From: Viridibacterium silvisoli
Lineage (GTDB): Bacteria > Pseudomonadota > Gammaproteobacteria > Burkholderiales > Rhodocyclaceae
Assembly (NCBI RefSeq): GCF_036017035.1
Contig: NZ_JAYXHS010000001.1
Coordinates: forward strand, 1,116,001-1,180,000
DNA length: 64,000 bases
Direction: 5' to 3'
Part shown: piece after piece, positions 27,675-38,055 of the stretch
How positions within the stretch are numbered: position 1 is the first letter of the stretch
Layout of the letters: each line of letters begins with the position of its first letter
Position numbers and translations under genes: made by a program
The notes under the pieces: generated by a model
The model's input: only the letters and a program-made list of their open reading frames with translations
Database searches by the model: none
What the model was told of the DNA's origin: nothing

Positions 27675-28403
27675 TTAGTTGAGCAGTCGCGTCGGTTCTG
27701 CGGGCGCGCCGCAGCATTTCTTGAATTTCTTGCCGCTGCCGCAAGGGCAGATGTCATTTCGGCCGGGCTGGGCATCGGCGCGATGCGGCACGCGTGGCGC
27801 AGTCATGACACGCAACCAGCGACGCCAGAACGCGTAAAGATACTGCAGGCCCGCCGCCGTGACGCTGATCAGCTCGTCGCGCTCCGCAGTTGTCAGTGGA
27901 TGGCCGGGTGATTTTTCGCCGGTGTCGAAGGCGCCGATGATGCTGATCAGGGTGACGCATTCCTCGTCTTCTTCCAGCGCATCCCAGTGGGCATCCTTGA
28001 GCCAGTTAAGGCCGGCGCGGAAACCGCGCGCCCAGCCTTCGGCCAGTGGATGGCCGCTGGTCGCGGGATCGTCCAGCAAGGGGAAGTACATGGCATCTGG
28101 CCCTTCCTTGGCCGTGACGCCTGACCAGTCTTCGCGGAAGCCCTGGGCCAGATTGTTCCAGTGACGCATCAAGAGCTGCAGGCAACGGCGGCCGGCGGCT
28201 TCACTCGACCACTCTGGCGCTTCTTCACCGAGTACGACAGGCAGCCACTCGCTGGGCGGCACGACTTCGGGGCCGGTGACGAGGGCGCAGATCAGGCCAT
28301 CGAGCTCCTCCAGCGAATGCGATTCCGGGTGCTGCGACAGCAAGGCGTCGAGCTCGTCGAGTTCGTCGTCATGCAGCGCGCCGTGCGCGAGATGGGGCGT
28401 CAT
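27675..28403 (-). CDS. YecA/UPF0149 family protein with C-terminal SEC-C motif
   Basis: A 242-residue protein. The N-terminal 190 residues match the helical UPF0149 (YgfB/YecA) family: LDALLSQHPESHSLEELDGL and WARGFRAGL are typical. The C terminus has a complete SEC-C zinc motif, NDICPCGSGKKFKKCCG, as at the end of SecA. A role in protein or ribosome contact is suspected for such proteins but not established. Its start overlaps the stop of the upstream thioesterase-like gene by 4 bp. Confidence 0.88.
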   Translation of the reverse strand: MTPHLAHGALHDDELDELDALLSQHPESHSLEELDGLICALVTGPEVVPPSEWLPVVLGEEAPEWSSEAAGRRCLQLLMRHWNNLAQGFREDWSGVTAKEGPDAMYFPLLDDPATSGHPLAEGWARGFRAGLNWLKDAHWDALEEDEECVTLISIIGAFDTGEKSPGHPLTTAERDELISVTAAGLQYLYAFWRRWLRVMTAPRVPHRADAQPGRNDICPCGSGKKFKKCCGAPAEPTRLLN

Positions 28404-28918
28404 GGCAGTTGTGCTCTTTCTTCAATCACCGGCTTGCGCCGGATGTACAGGGTCTTGACGACGCTGGCGACGACATTGCCGCGCTTGTCCGTGATGTCGA
28501 CCGTGTATTGCGGTTCGTACTTCTCGCCGCCAGCGGTCTGGCGGTGGATATCTGCAAGTATCGCATCGTCGATGCGGAATTGCGCGCGCACGGTGCCGCG
28601 TGCCGGCAGCTTGAAGTCGATATGCGAGGCGCTGTCCCACACGACGTAGTCCTTGCCGATATTGCGCAGGATCAGCAGCGCAAAGAACGGATCCGTCATG
28701 GCGAACAGCGAGCCACCGAAGTGGGTGCCGAAGATGTTCGTGTTGACCAGGCGCTGGTGCATGCGCACGCGCGCTTCGCGGAAATCGGTGCCGAGGTGTT
28801 CGACGTGGATGCCGGCGCCGATGAAGGGCGGCCAGAGATTGATGAACAGACGCGTTGCCCAGGCGGGGGGCGTTGCGTTGCGCAGAAAGCCTTGGCGGAA
28901 TTTGGGATTGTTGCTCAT
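28400..28918 (-). CDS. DUF4442 hotdog-fold thioesterase-like protein
   Basis: A 172-residue protein of the hotdog superfamily, DUF4442 type (YiiD C-terminal domain and PaaI-like proteins). NTNIFGTHFGGSLFAMTDP is the usual helix region with His-Gly-Gly-Ser. These proteins may hydrolyse acyl-CoA thioesters, but the substrate is unknown. The ATG at 28918 was chosen because the 13 residues before it look unrelated. It is coupled by an ATGA overlap to the YecA-like gene. Confidence 0.8.
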   Translation of the reverse strand: MSNNPKFRQGFLRNATPPAWATRLFINLWPPFIGAGIHVEHLGTDFREARVRMHQRLVNTNIFGTHFGGSLFAMTDPFFALLILRNIGKDYVVWDSASHIDFKLPARGTVRAQFRIDDAILADIHRQTAGGEKYEPQYTVDITDKRGNVVASVVKTLYIRRKPVIEERAQLP

Positions 28919-29099
28919 GCGGAGGGAAAAAGCGGCGCTGCGGGACTGGCCGTGCACTCGGGAGACGCACGCACTTTACCCGAGCGGCACCGTGCCGCAT
29001 GGCGCGAGATTCGCCCAATTGCCTGAAATTGTTAATTTCTGGCAATTCTTGACGATAAGCAAGAAATCACCTTACCGAGATTCCAGAGAGGGAATCAGC

Positions 29100-30713
29100 A
29101 TGAAACTCAAAACATCCCTGATGCTCGTCGCGGCCGTCGTGGCGGCGACCGTCTTTACGCTGGCACTCGGCACCTGGGTTGGCATGCGCACGCTGGGCGA
29201 TCTGCAGGACAAGGGCTTCGACGCCGCCGAACTCGGCTCACAGGCGCGCGACATGTCGAATGCGGGCGCTCGCCTCTACCAGGTTATCGCTGATGCGGTG
29301 ATCAATCAGAACCTGGATGACTCTGCGGCCCTATGGGCCAAGACCAAGAAAGCGACTTTCGACCAGCTGGAGGGTATGGAGCGCAATCTCGACAGTGCCG
29401 AGCGCAAGTCCCTGGTACAGGGCGCACGTGCAGACGTCGAGACGCTGGCCAGCCTGTTCGAAGGCAAGACCATGCCCATGCTGCACGCCAAGCCCGTGAA
29501 CATGGATGCAGTGCGCGAGATCGACGGCCAGATGGATGCCGTGGTCAGCGGTGTGCGTGACAAGCTCGACAAACTCGCGGTCCTGTTGAGTCAGGATGCC
29601 ATCGCCCACGATCAACATTTTACCAGCGTCTACATGACCATGCTGAGCGTACTCGGCGTCGCCGGTGCGGTGGCGCTCGCGGTCGTAGGCGTCCTGCAGT
29701 GGCGCAACTACCGCCAGATATTCGGCCGGCTCGGTGGCGAGCCGGACTATGCCGCGCAGGTAACGAACGAGATCGCCGCCGGCAACCTGGCCAATGAGAT
29801 CATCGTAGATCCCGCCTATCCCGGCAGCCTGCTGCACGCCATGCAGAGCATGCGCGCCAGCCTGCGCGAGATCGTCACGCAGTTGCAGAACAGTGCGGGC
29901 GTGGTCAACAACTCGGCGCGCCAGCTCTCCGATGCATCCACACAGGTGTCTGCCGGCACCAGCGCGCAAAGTAGTGCTGCCTCCAACATGGCCGCGGCGG
30001 TGGAACAGCTGACGGTGTCCATCAACCACGTCTCCGACAACACCAAGGAAGTCATGCGCGAAGCCGAGCAGGCAGGTGCCCGCTCGGTGGAAGGCGAACA
30101 GATCGCGCGACAGGCCGTCACCGAGATGGAGCGCGTGGCCACGGCGGTTGGCGCTTCGGCAGGACAGATGCATGAACTCGGCGACGAGTCACGCAACATC
30201 GCCAACGTAGTCAACGTCATTCGTGAAGTGGCCGAGCAGACCAACCTGCTCGCGCTGAATGCTGCCATCGAAGCGGCACGTGCCGGCGAGCAGGGCCGTG
30301 GCTTTGCGGTGGTGGCGGACGAGGTGCGCAAGCTGGCCGAGCGTACCGGCAATTCCACCAGCGAAATTGCCACCATGGTGGAGCGCATCCTCGGCGGCAC
30401 CGAATCTGCCGTGCAGGGGGTGCAGGCCGGCAGCGAGCAGGTTGCGCGCGGAGTCTCGCTGGTGACCCAAGCGGGCGACGAGATGAGCAGGATCCGCGCA
30501 GGCGCAAGCCAGCTCTTGGGCAGCGTCAACGAGATTGCCGTGGCACTCAACGAACAGAGCGCGGCCAGCAACCTCATTGCGCGCGATATCGAACGCGTCG
30601 CGCAGATGGCCGAAGAGAGCAATAACGCAGCGGCGGCTGTGGCCGATGCAGTGGGTGATCTGCGCGATCAGGCCACCGAGGTCACGCGCATTGCCGGGCG
30701 CTTCCGCCTCTGA
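29100..30713 (+). CDS. methyl-accepting chemotaxis protein
   Basis: A 537-residue chemoreceptor. The first membrane segment is at about residues 7-28, a periplasmic four-helix-bundle sensor of about 150 residues follows, and the second membrane segment is at about 181-201. The cytoplasmic signalling coil has the highly conserved tip VVADEVRKLAERTGNSTSEI near residue 404, which contacts CheA and CheW. The linker after the second segment is short and HAMP-like (GNLANEI). There is no C-terminal CheR-binding pentapeptide. The ligand is unknown. GAGGG lies 7 bases before the ATG. No other chemotaxis gene is adjacent. Confidence 0.92.
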   Translation: MKLKTSLMLVAAVVAATVFTLALGTWVGMRTLGDLQDKGFDAAELGSQARDMSNAGARLYQVIADAVINQNLDDSAALWAKTKKATFDQLEGMERNLDSAERKSLVQGARADVETLASLFEGKTMPMLHAKPVNMDAVREIDGQMDAVVSGVRDKLDKLAVLLSQDAIAHDQHFTSVYMTMLSVLGVAGAVALAVVGVLQWRNYRQIFGRLGGEPDYAAQVTNEIAAGNLANEIIVDPAYPGSLLHAMQSMRASLREIVTQLQNSAGVVNNSARQLSDASTQVSAGTSAQSSAASNMAAAVEQLTVSINHVSDNTKEVMREAEQAGARSVEGEQIARQAVTEMERVATAVGASAGQMHELGDESRNIANVVNVIREVAEQTNLLALNAAIEAARAGEQGRGFAVVADEVRKLAERTGNSTSEIATMVERILGGTESAVQGVQAGSEQVARGVSLVTQAGDEMSRIRAGASQLLGSVNEIAVALNEQSAASNLIARDIERVAQMAEESNNAAAAVADAVGDLRDQATEVTRIAGRFRL

Positions 30714-30809
30714 TCACGCGCTGCACGCACCCCGCCGTTCTTGACCTGCCGCAAATAACGGGAATTCGCTGCGTGACATGATGGCCTCTGGCAACAGAGG
30801 TGACGCATC

Positions 30810-31448
30810 ATGGGCAAGCGTATGCAATCCCGCGCGGAGGAGTTCGCAAACAGTGCCAGCCATGTGCTGGGCCTGCTCGCCGCGCTGAGCGGCACCCCTT
30901 TTCTCATCGCCGCGATGGCGGGCGAGGGCTCGATAGCCAATGTGGCGGGCGTGAGCGTCTTCGCTGCATCGATGGTGCTGTTGTATCTCTCGTCGGCCTT
31001 GTATCACGGCGCGGCGCAGGGGCCGCGCAAGAGCTTCTTCCACAAGCTCGATCACGCAGCGATCTACGTGCTCATCGCCGGCACTTACACCCCCTTCACT
31101 CTGGGTGTGCTTGGTGGTGTCTGGGGCTGGACCCTGTTCGGCCTGATCTGGGCCATGGCGAGCATCGGGCTGCTACTCAAGGCCTTTGGTGGCCTGTCGA
31201 ACCGTTTTGCGTCGATCGGTCTGTATCTGTTGATGGGCTGGCTCATCGTCGTAGCCGCCGTACCGCTGATCGAGAAAGTGCCGATGGCAGGCTTGCTATG
31301 GCTCGTTGCTGGCGGTCTGGCCTACACCGGCGGCGTCATCTTCTACGCGCTCAGCTCGCGACTGCGTTTCGGCCATTTCATCTGGCATCTGTTCGTCATG
31401 GCCGGCACGACCTGCCACTTCTTTGCGGTGCTCTGGTATTCGGCTTGA
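30810..31448 (+). CDS. hemolysin III / PAQR family membrane protein (TrhA/YqfA-like)
   Basis: A 212-residue protein with seven membrane segments. The family's conserved polar residues are present: SSALYHG, DHAAIYVLIAGTYTP and the closing HFIWHLFVMAGTTCHFFAV with three His residues that bind zinc in PAQR proteins. In E. coli the homologue affects membrane energetics. The name hemolysin III is historical and does not imply toxicity. It stands alone, convergent with ruvA. Confidence 0.9.
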   Translation: MGKRMQSRAEEFANSASHVLGLLAALSGTPFLIAAMAGEGSIANVAGVSVFAASMVLLYLSSALYHGAAQGPRKSFFHKLDHAAIYVLIAGTYTPFTLGVLGGVWGWTLFGLIWAMASIGLLLKAFGGLSNRFASIGLYLLMGWLIVVAAVPLIEKVPMAGLLWLVAGGLAYTGGVIFYALSSRLRFGHFIWHLFVMAGTTCHFFAVLWYSA

Positions 31449-31472
31449 GGCTGTCTCGTGTGCAGGCGCGTG

Positions 31473-32060
31473 CTAGGCCTTCGACAGCAGCTTGAGCGCC
31501 GCGCGGATGCCTTCGGAGACGCTCACGTCCGCCGGCAGGCTCTTCAACGCGAGCGCTGCTTCCTTCTCGTTGTAGCCGAGCGCGAGCAGCGCATGCACGA
31601 TGTCGCTCTGCGGATTGGCTGCGGCGGCCGCCACGCTGTCCGCTACACCCGGCAACGCCTTGGCGAGCTTGTCGCGCAACTCCAGCAGCAAGCGCTCGGC
31701 CGTCTTCTTGCCGATGCCGGGAATCTTCGTCAAGCGTCCGGATTCCTGCAAGGCCACCGCTTGCGCCAGCTCCGACACTGACAGGCCCGACAGGATGGCC
31801 AGCGCCGTGCGCGCGCCGATGCCGGAAATCTTCAGCAACTGGCGGAAGGCCATGCGCTCGTCGAGCGTGCCGAAACCGAACAGCACATGTGCGTCCTCGC
31901 GCACCTGCAGGTGCGTGTGCAGGCTGATCTTCTCGCCATTGCCGGGCAGGTTGTAGAAGGTGCTCATCGGCACCTCGACGTCATAACCGACGCCGTTCAC
32001 GTCGAGCAGGATCTGTGGCGGATTTTTTTCGAGCAGGATGCCCGTCAAACGACCAATCAT
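31473..32060 (-). CDS. ruvA: Holliday junction DNA helicase subunit RuvA
   Basis: A 195-residue protein with the OB domain (MIGRLTGILLEKNPPQILLD), two helix-hairpin-helix motifs (LLKISGIGARTALAILSGL and LTKIPGIGKKTAERLLLEL) and a C-terminal UBA-like domain that contacts RuvB. RuvA tetramers hold four-way junctions for branch migration. ruvB and ruvC are not adjacent in this window. The start overlaps the stop of the upstream transferase gene by 4 bp. Confidence 0.96.
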   Translation of the reverse strand: MIGRLTGILLEKNPPQILLDVNGVGYDVEVPMSTFYNLPGNGEKISLHTHLQVREDAHVLFGFGTLDERMAFRQLLKISGIGARTALAILSGLSVSELAQAVALQESGRLTKIPGIGKKTAERLLLELRDKLAKALPGVADSVAAAAANPQSDIVHALLALGYNEKEAALALKSLPADVSVSEGIRAALKLLSKA

Positions 32061-32677
32061 TGTTTATCTACCGGGTAGGCGATGAATTCGGGAAGCGTCT
32101 CGGCCTTTGCTGACAGCGCAGCGAGTGCAGGATAGCGCGCTGCGTCGCTGAGGCCGGGTTGCGCATATTGATTGAAGCGCCACGCAACCGCCAGCGTCAC
32201 GTCGGCTTGCGTGAGCGTCGCGCCGAGCAGCCATGGCGAGGCGGCCGCAGCAGCGGGCTCGAGCAAGGCCCAGGCGTCCTCGAGTTGTGCGCGTACGCGC
32301 GCCAGCCAGGGCTCGTATTGCTTGTCCGCCGGCCGTAGCTGCGTCTCGTAGAGATGCTGGACTGTCTTCTCGCAGGCAATCAGCGCGATGCCGATGAGCT
32401 GCGCAGCACGTCGACGTGAGGTCGGATGGCTCGGCAGCAGGCGCTTGTCGAGACCTACCAGCGTCTCGAGATAGTCGAGGATCAGGTTGCTGTCGTTGAG
32501 GACTTCGCCATCGTCACAGACCAGCACCGGCACTTTCAACAGTGGGCTGATGCTGCGGAACTGATCCATCTGCCGCAGGATGGAGATCGAGCGATGCTCG
32601 AAAGCCAGCCCCATCATCGACGCCGAGACGGCGACACGGCGTACGAAGGGTGAATCCAGCATGCCGACGATCTGCAT
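32057..32677 (-). CDS. glutathione S-transferase family protein
   Basis: A 206-residue thioredoxin-fold transferase starting MQIVGMLDSPFVRRVAVSA, with Ser rather than Cys in the active-site region, as in theta/zeta-like bacterial enzymes. The cis-Pro motif LLKVPVLVCDDG and the DSNLILDYL helix are intact. AGGAG lies 8 bases before the ATG at 32677; the ATG two codons earlier (32683) is too close to it. It is translationally coupled to ruvA, a link probably of transcription rather than function. Confidence 0.87.
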   Translation of the reverse strand: MQIVGMLDSPFVRRVAVSASMMGLAFEHRSISILRQMDQFRSISPLLKVPVLVCDDGEVLNDSNLILDYLETLVGLDKRLLPSHPTSRRRAAQLIGIALIACEKTVQHLYETQLRPADKQYEPWLARVRAQLEDAWALLEPAAAAASPWLLGATLTQADVTLAVAWRFNQYAQPGLSDAARYPALAALSAKAETLPEFIAYPVDKQ

Positions 32678-32691
32678 GGTCATTTCTCCTG

Positions 32692-33333
32692 TCAGGGGCT
32701 GACGTAGATCTCGATGCGCTCCTTGCCGCGCCCGACGTTCTTGCGTTTCAGGCTCAGCCGACCGACTTCGCCGGTGCGCTTCAGGTGCGTACCGCCACAA
32801 GGCACGCGTGCCAGTCCGACAACTTCCCAATAGCGACGTTCGTTCGTCTCGTCGGAGAACGCGCTGGTGATGGGCGTGTCTGCGTCGATGATGGCTTGCG
32901 CCTCGGCGGTGAGCTGCGGGAACAGCGGCGAGATGTTCTCCGCCCAGTCGAAGTCGATGCGCGCCTTGTCCTGCGAGATGTGGGCGCCGATTTTTTCCAC
33001 CGAGCCCAGGGCCTTGCAGGTCAGCTCGAGCACCAGCTCGGCGGCAAAGTGCAGGCGCATCAGGCGATAGCGCCGCGTCCAGTCGATCTCGATCGTTATC
33101 GCGTCGTTCGCGGCGAGCCCGTGCCCTGTCGGCAGCGTATAGAAAATCTCATGGCTGTCCTTGCGGGCCTGTGTCACGACATGACCACCGATGCTGCCCG
33201 CGTCGCTCTCCTGCCCGCCGGACAGCGCGTAGAAAATCGTCTCCGCGACTGTGACCACATCGCCATCCACCGAGGTGATGTGCGTGTCCAGCGTCGTGCG
33301 GTAAGGGTCGTCCCAGAAGACCTTGCGCGTCAT
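32692..33333 (-). CDS. AlaX-like alanyl-tRNA editing protein with altered zinc motif
   Basis: A 213-residue protein of the AlaX/AlaRS editing-domain family, which removes Ser or Gly wrongly attached to tRNA-Ala. AETIFYALSGGQESD (30-44) and the second metal motif CGGTH (Cys179, His183) are intact. The first motif, normally HxxxH, reads HFAAE (His95, Glu99), so Glu replaces the second His. This may be a true feature of the subgroup or may alter zinc binding. It lies 10 bp after the HAD gene and is part of a minus-strand run of housekeeping genes. Confidence 0.83.
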   Translation of the reverse strand: MTRKVFWDDPYRTTLDTHITSVDGDVVTVAETIFYALSGGQESDAGSIGGHVVTQARKDSHEIFYTLPTGHGLAANDAITIEIDWTRRYRLMRLHFAAELVLELTCKALGSVEKIGAHISQDKARIDFDWAENISPLFPQLTAEAQAIIDADTPITSAFSDETNERRYWEVVGLARVPCGGTHLKRTGEVGRLSLKRKNVGRGKERIEIYVSP

Positions 33334-33343
33334 GATCGTGCGC

Positions 33344-34006
33344 TCAGCCGATGGCGACCAGCACATCCTTGAGCGAGGAGACGGCCGGTACGCCCAGCAT
33401 GCGGATGCCCGCGTCGGGTTTCAGCACATCCGGCACCATCACCACCTGCATGTTTGCCGACACCGCCGAGCGTACGCCGGCGTTGGAGTCTTCGAGTGCC
33501 AGGCAGCGCGAGGGCTCGATGCCCAGGCGACTCGCCGCCAGTTCGTAGATCTCCGGATGGGGCTTGCCGCGCAAGACCTCATCGCCACAGGCAAGCGCCT
33601 TGAAGTGCTGGATGAGGTGGGCATGATGGAGTTTTGCTTCGGCTCGCGTGCGGCGTGTCGAAGTCGCCACTGCACAGGGGATGCGCAGCGCTTCGAGGTG
33701 CATCAGCAAGTCGCGCGCGAAGGGTTTGACGGGAATGTCACCGGCGACGATGGTGGTCTCATACAGCTCGCCGAAGCGCTCGCGCAAAGCTGCGACCGGA
33801 TAGTCGGCGCCGAAGGCCTCGAGCACGATGCCATCCGAATCGCGCGAATTAAGCCCGACCATCTTCAGCCCCACCGCTTCGTCCCATTTCAGGTCCAACG
33901 AGTGCGCAGCTTCAGCAAAGAGCCGCAGTGCCACGCGCTCGCTGTCGAGCAACAGGCCGTCCATGTCGAAGATGACGGCGTCGGGTCGGGTCAGATGAAG
34001 TTGCAT
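33344..34006 (-). CDS. HAD family phosphatase (beta-phosphoglucomutase-like)
   Basis: A 220-residue HAD hydrolase with the nucleophile motif VIFDMDGLLLDSE (about 13-25), a helical cap, the Thr motif VATSTRR, the Lys motif GKPHPEIY and the acidic motif LALEDSNAG. This is subfamily IA with a beta-phosphoglucomutase-like cap, typical of enzymes acting on sugar phosphates or mononucleotides. It starts 17 bp after the rng stop codon and is probably in the same operon. Confidence 0.9.
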   Translation of the reverse strand: MQLHLTRPDAVIFDMDGLLLDSERVALRLFAEAAHSLDLKWDEAVGLKMVGLNSRDSDGIVLEAFGADYPVAALRERFGELYETTIVAGDIPVKPFARDLLMHLEALRIPCAVATSTRRTRAEAKLHHAHLIQHFKALACGDEVLRGKPHPEIYELAASRLGIEPSRCLALEDSNAGVRSAVSANMQVVMVPDVLKPDAGIRMLGVPAVSSLKDVLVAIG

Positions 34007-34023
34007 GGCGATTCCGTCCCCGG

Positions 34024-35478
<1,455 letters not shown>

Positions 35479-35629
35479 GACGGGTTTCCGGAAAGGGTTT
35501 GAATGAGGGTTGAAGGCTGTCGTTGCGAGGATTCTACCGGGATGCCACGGAAACAGACCGTACGCGAGGGAAAGCCCTGAGAAGCAGACGCGGCGCGGAT
35601 CTCCCGTCAAGCCAAGTTATCATCGCAAG

Positions 35630-36811
35630 ATGCGTGAACAAGTTGATGTCGTGGTGATCGGAGCGGGCGCAGCAGGCATGATGGCTGCTGCCGTCGCGGG
35701 CCAGCGTGGCCGCAAGGTGGTGTTGATCGACCATGCGGAGAAGCTCGCCGAAAAGATCCGTATCTCCGGCGGTGGGCGCTGCAATTTCACGAATGTCGGT
35801 ACAAGTCCGGCGAACTTCCTTTCCGATAATCCGCACTTCTGTCGTTCGGCTCTGTCGCGCTATACCGCGCAGGACTTCATCAAGCTCGTCGAGCGCTACG
35901 GCATCGCCTGGCACGAGAAGCACAAGGGGCAATTGTTCTGCGACGACAGCGCGCAACGCATCATCGACATGCTGGTGAGCGAGTGCGAGCTGGGCAAGGT
36001 GAGCTGGCGCCAGCCTTGCAAGGTGACGGACCTGCGCCGCGAGGGCGAGGCATGGGCGCTCGACACGACTCACGGGCCCTTGCAGGCAGCGTCCGTCGTG
36101 ATTGCGACCGGTGGCTTGTCGATTCCAAAAATCGGCGCGACGGATTTCGGGCATCGCATCGCCAGGCAGTTCGACATCCCCTTGATCGCACCGCGTCCGG
36201 CGCTCGTGCCGCTGACCTTCGACCCGACCGCATGGGCGCCGTTCGCGGAGCTGGCGGGGGCCTCGCTGGAAGTCGAAGTGAGCTGTGCAGAAGGGCATTT
36301 CCGCGAGGACTTGCTGTTCACCCATCGCGGCCTGTCCGGCCCGGCCATCCTGCAGATTTCATCCTTCTGGCAGCCGGGCGAGGCGCTCACGATCGATCTC
36401 GTGCCCGACCAGCGTCTCGACGAAGCACTGATCGCGGCCAAGCATGGCAACAAACAGCATGTTGCCAACGTGTTGTCGCAATGGCTGCCGAGCCGCCTTG
36501 CGGCAGCCTGGACCGAGCGTCATGGTCTGAGCGGCAAGCCCATCGCCGACTGTGCTGACAAGGCCCTGCGGGAACTCGCCCGCGCCACGCATGCCTGGCA
36601 ACTCAAGCCGGCAGGCTCGGAGGGTTATCGCAAGGCCGAAGTCACGCGTGGCGGCGTCGACACCCGCGCCCTCGATCAGAAAACCATGATGGCGCAGAGC
36701 CAGCCTGGCCTGTACTTCGTGGGAGAGGTGATGGATGTCACGGGCTGGTTGGGCGGCTACAACTTCCAGTGGGCCTGGGCCAGCGGCGTCGCTGCGGGCC
36801 GTTCTGCCTGA
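35630..36811 (+). CDS. FAD-dependent oxidoreductase, HI0933/BaiN-like
   Basis: A 393-residue flavoprotein. VVVIGAGAAGMMAAAVAGQ at residues 7-25 binds FAD, followed by KIRISGGGRCNFTN, the signature of the HI0933/BaiN (TIGR00275) branch. The C terminus has the typical GGVDTRALDQKTM and FVGEVMDVTGWLGGYNFQ. The reaction is unknown; some relatives reduce steroid enones, but that should not be assumed. The ATG at 35630 puts the Rossmann motif at the N terminus. It is divergent from rng and distantly related to the protein at 9205. Confidence 0.88.
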   Translation: MREQVDVVVIGAGAAGMMAAAVAGQRGRKVVLIDHAEKLAEKIRISGGGRCNFTNVGTSPANFLSDNPHFCRSALSRYTAQDFIKLVERYGIAWHEKHKGQLFCDDSAQRIIDMLVSECELGKVSWRQPCKVTDLRREGEAWALDTTHGPLQAASVVIATGGLSIPKIGATDFGHRIARQFDIPLIAPRPALVPLTFDPTAWAPFAELAGASLEVEVSCAEGHFREDLLFTHRGLSGPAILQISSFWQPGEALTIDLVPDQRLDEALIAAKHGNKQHVANVLSQWLPSRLAAAWTERHGLSGKPIADCADKALRELARATHAWQLKPAGSEGYRKAEVTRGGVDTRALDQKTMMAQSQPGLYFVGEVMDVTGWLGGYNFQWAWASGVAAGRSA

Positions 36812-36968
36812 CGTCCTGCCCGAAAGGGCAAGACACGGCCAATAGTGTTGGCAATATGCCGAAGCGTTGACCTGCCTGAATGCCCCTGTCGTGAGCGCTG
36901 CTAAACTCCCGCGCCAGACGCCAACGAGTGTCTGTTTGTCATAAATAACACTACTCCAAGGGGATTTC

Positions 36969-37961
36969 ATGAAGAACATTTTCCGCTCGCTCAAAGGCGG
37001 CGTGCTGACCAGCATGCTTGTCTCGGCAACCCTGCTCTCCGGTTGTGCTGTCAGCATGAAGGTGCCGGTGCAGGATGCGGTTCCGTCTTCTGCTCAGTAC
37101 GTCAAGTCGGCCACGGCGACGCCAGTGGCGCTGTACTTCAGCGATGACCGTACGCCCGAGAACAAGACGGCATTCATCAACAGCTTCTTCGGCATGAGCG
37201 TGACGGACAAGGACGATAAGCCCTTGGACTCGTTTGCCTGGCTGGCAAATAACGTCGTTGCCGAAATGAAGGCACGTGGCCTGCCCGTGACGCGCGCTAC
37301 CAGCGCCACGGGTGCCAATACCATCGTCATCAAGCGCCTGTTCATCGAATCGCGTCGTGTGAGCGGTTTCTCCCCGTTCGAAACCTTCACCAGCGTGAGC
37401 GCCGATGTTGTAACGACGGCGGGTACGCAACGCATCGCGGCCTTCATCAAGCGTGGCAAGGTGCCGGTGTGGTCCTTCACCGAGATCTATGACCCGAACT
37501 ACAACCAGCCCCTGTCGCTGGCAGCCAAGGAGTTCGCGGCCAAGCTGGGTCGCATCATGTTCGATGCCAAGCTGAGCGATGCGCAGGTCGATGCAGCCAT
37601 TGCCAAGACCAGCGGCGACAAGATCGACTTCCGCGACGTGCATGAACTGGGCTTCAGCAACAACGCGCGCGCGATTCCGCAGCTGGTGAAGCTCGTCCCG
37701 CATAAGGATGACGAAGTTTCGCAAGGTGCTGTATCGGCGCTGGGCATGCTGCGCGCTGCTGGCCAGTTCCCGCTGCTCAAGGAAAAAGCCGAGAACACCA
37801 AGGATGACTGGGAAGACCGCGCAACCGCGCTCAAGGCCATCGGTGATCTGGGTACGCCTGAAGCCCTCGCTTACCTGAAGGCCGAGCTGGCGCGCGTCGA
37901 CAAGCTGACGGATGCTGATTCGGTACGCACGAAGGGTGTGCTGGGTCTCTACCTGAACTGA
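36969..37961 (+). CDS. HEAT-repeat lipoprotein of unknown function
   Basis: A 330-residue lipoprotein with a lipobox LLSGC (lipidated Cys26). The middle part resembles a small beta domain (SGFSPFETFTSVSADVVTT), and the C-terminal 110 residues hold HEAT-like helical repeats (ARAIPQLVKLVPHKDDEV, WEDRATALKAIGDLGTPEAL). It probably sits in the outer membrane and binds a partner. It has its own terminator. The convergent gene at 38056 is another lipoprotein with some similar wording in its conserved core, so the two may be functionally related. Confidence 0.78.
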   Translation: MKNIFRSLKGGVLTSMLVSATLLSGCAVSMKVPVQDAVPSSAQYVKSATATPVALYFSDDRTPENKTAFINSFFGMSVTDKDDKPLDSFAWLANNVVAEMKARGLPVTRATSATGANTIVIKRLFIESRRVSGFSPFETFTSVSADVVTTAGTQRIAAFIKRGKVPVWSFTEIYDPNYNQPLSLAAKEFAAKLGRIMFDAKLSDAQVDAAIAKTSGDKIDFRDVHELGFSNNARAIPQLVKLVPHKDDEVSQGAVSALGMLRAAGQFPLLKEKAENTKDDWEDRATALKAIGDLGTPEALAYLKAELARVDKLTDADSVRTKGVLGLYLN

Positions 37962-37980
37962 TCTCCAGCAACGTCAACAA

Positions 37981-38012
37981 GAAAGCCCGGCTCTTGCCGG
38001 GCTTTTGTTTTT
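37981..38012 (+). terminator. intrinsic terminator after the HEAT-repeat lipoprotein gene
   Basis: GCCCGGC (37985-37991) pairs with GCCGGGC (37996-38002) around TCTT, followed by TTTTGTTTTT. Confidence 0.9.
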
Positions 38013-38055
38013 GCAGGCGCGCTCAGGAGGGTGGCCTGCTGAAGCATTCCGGCGT

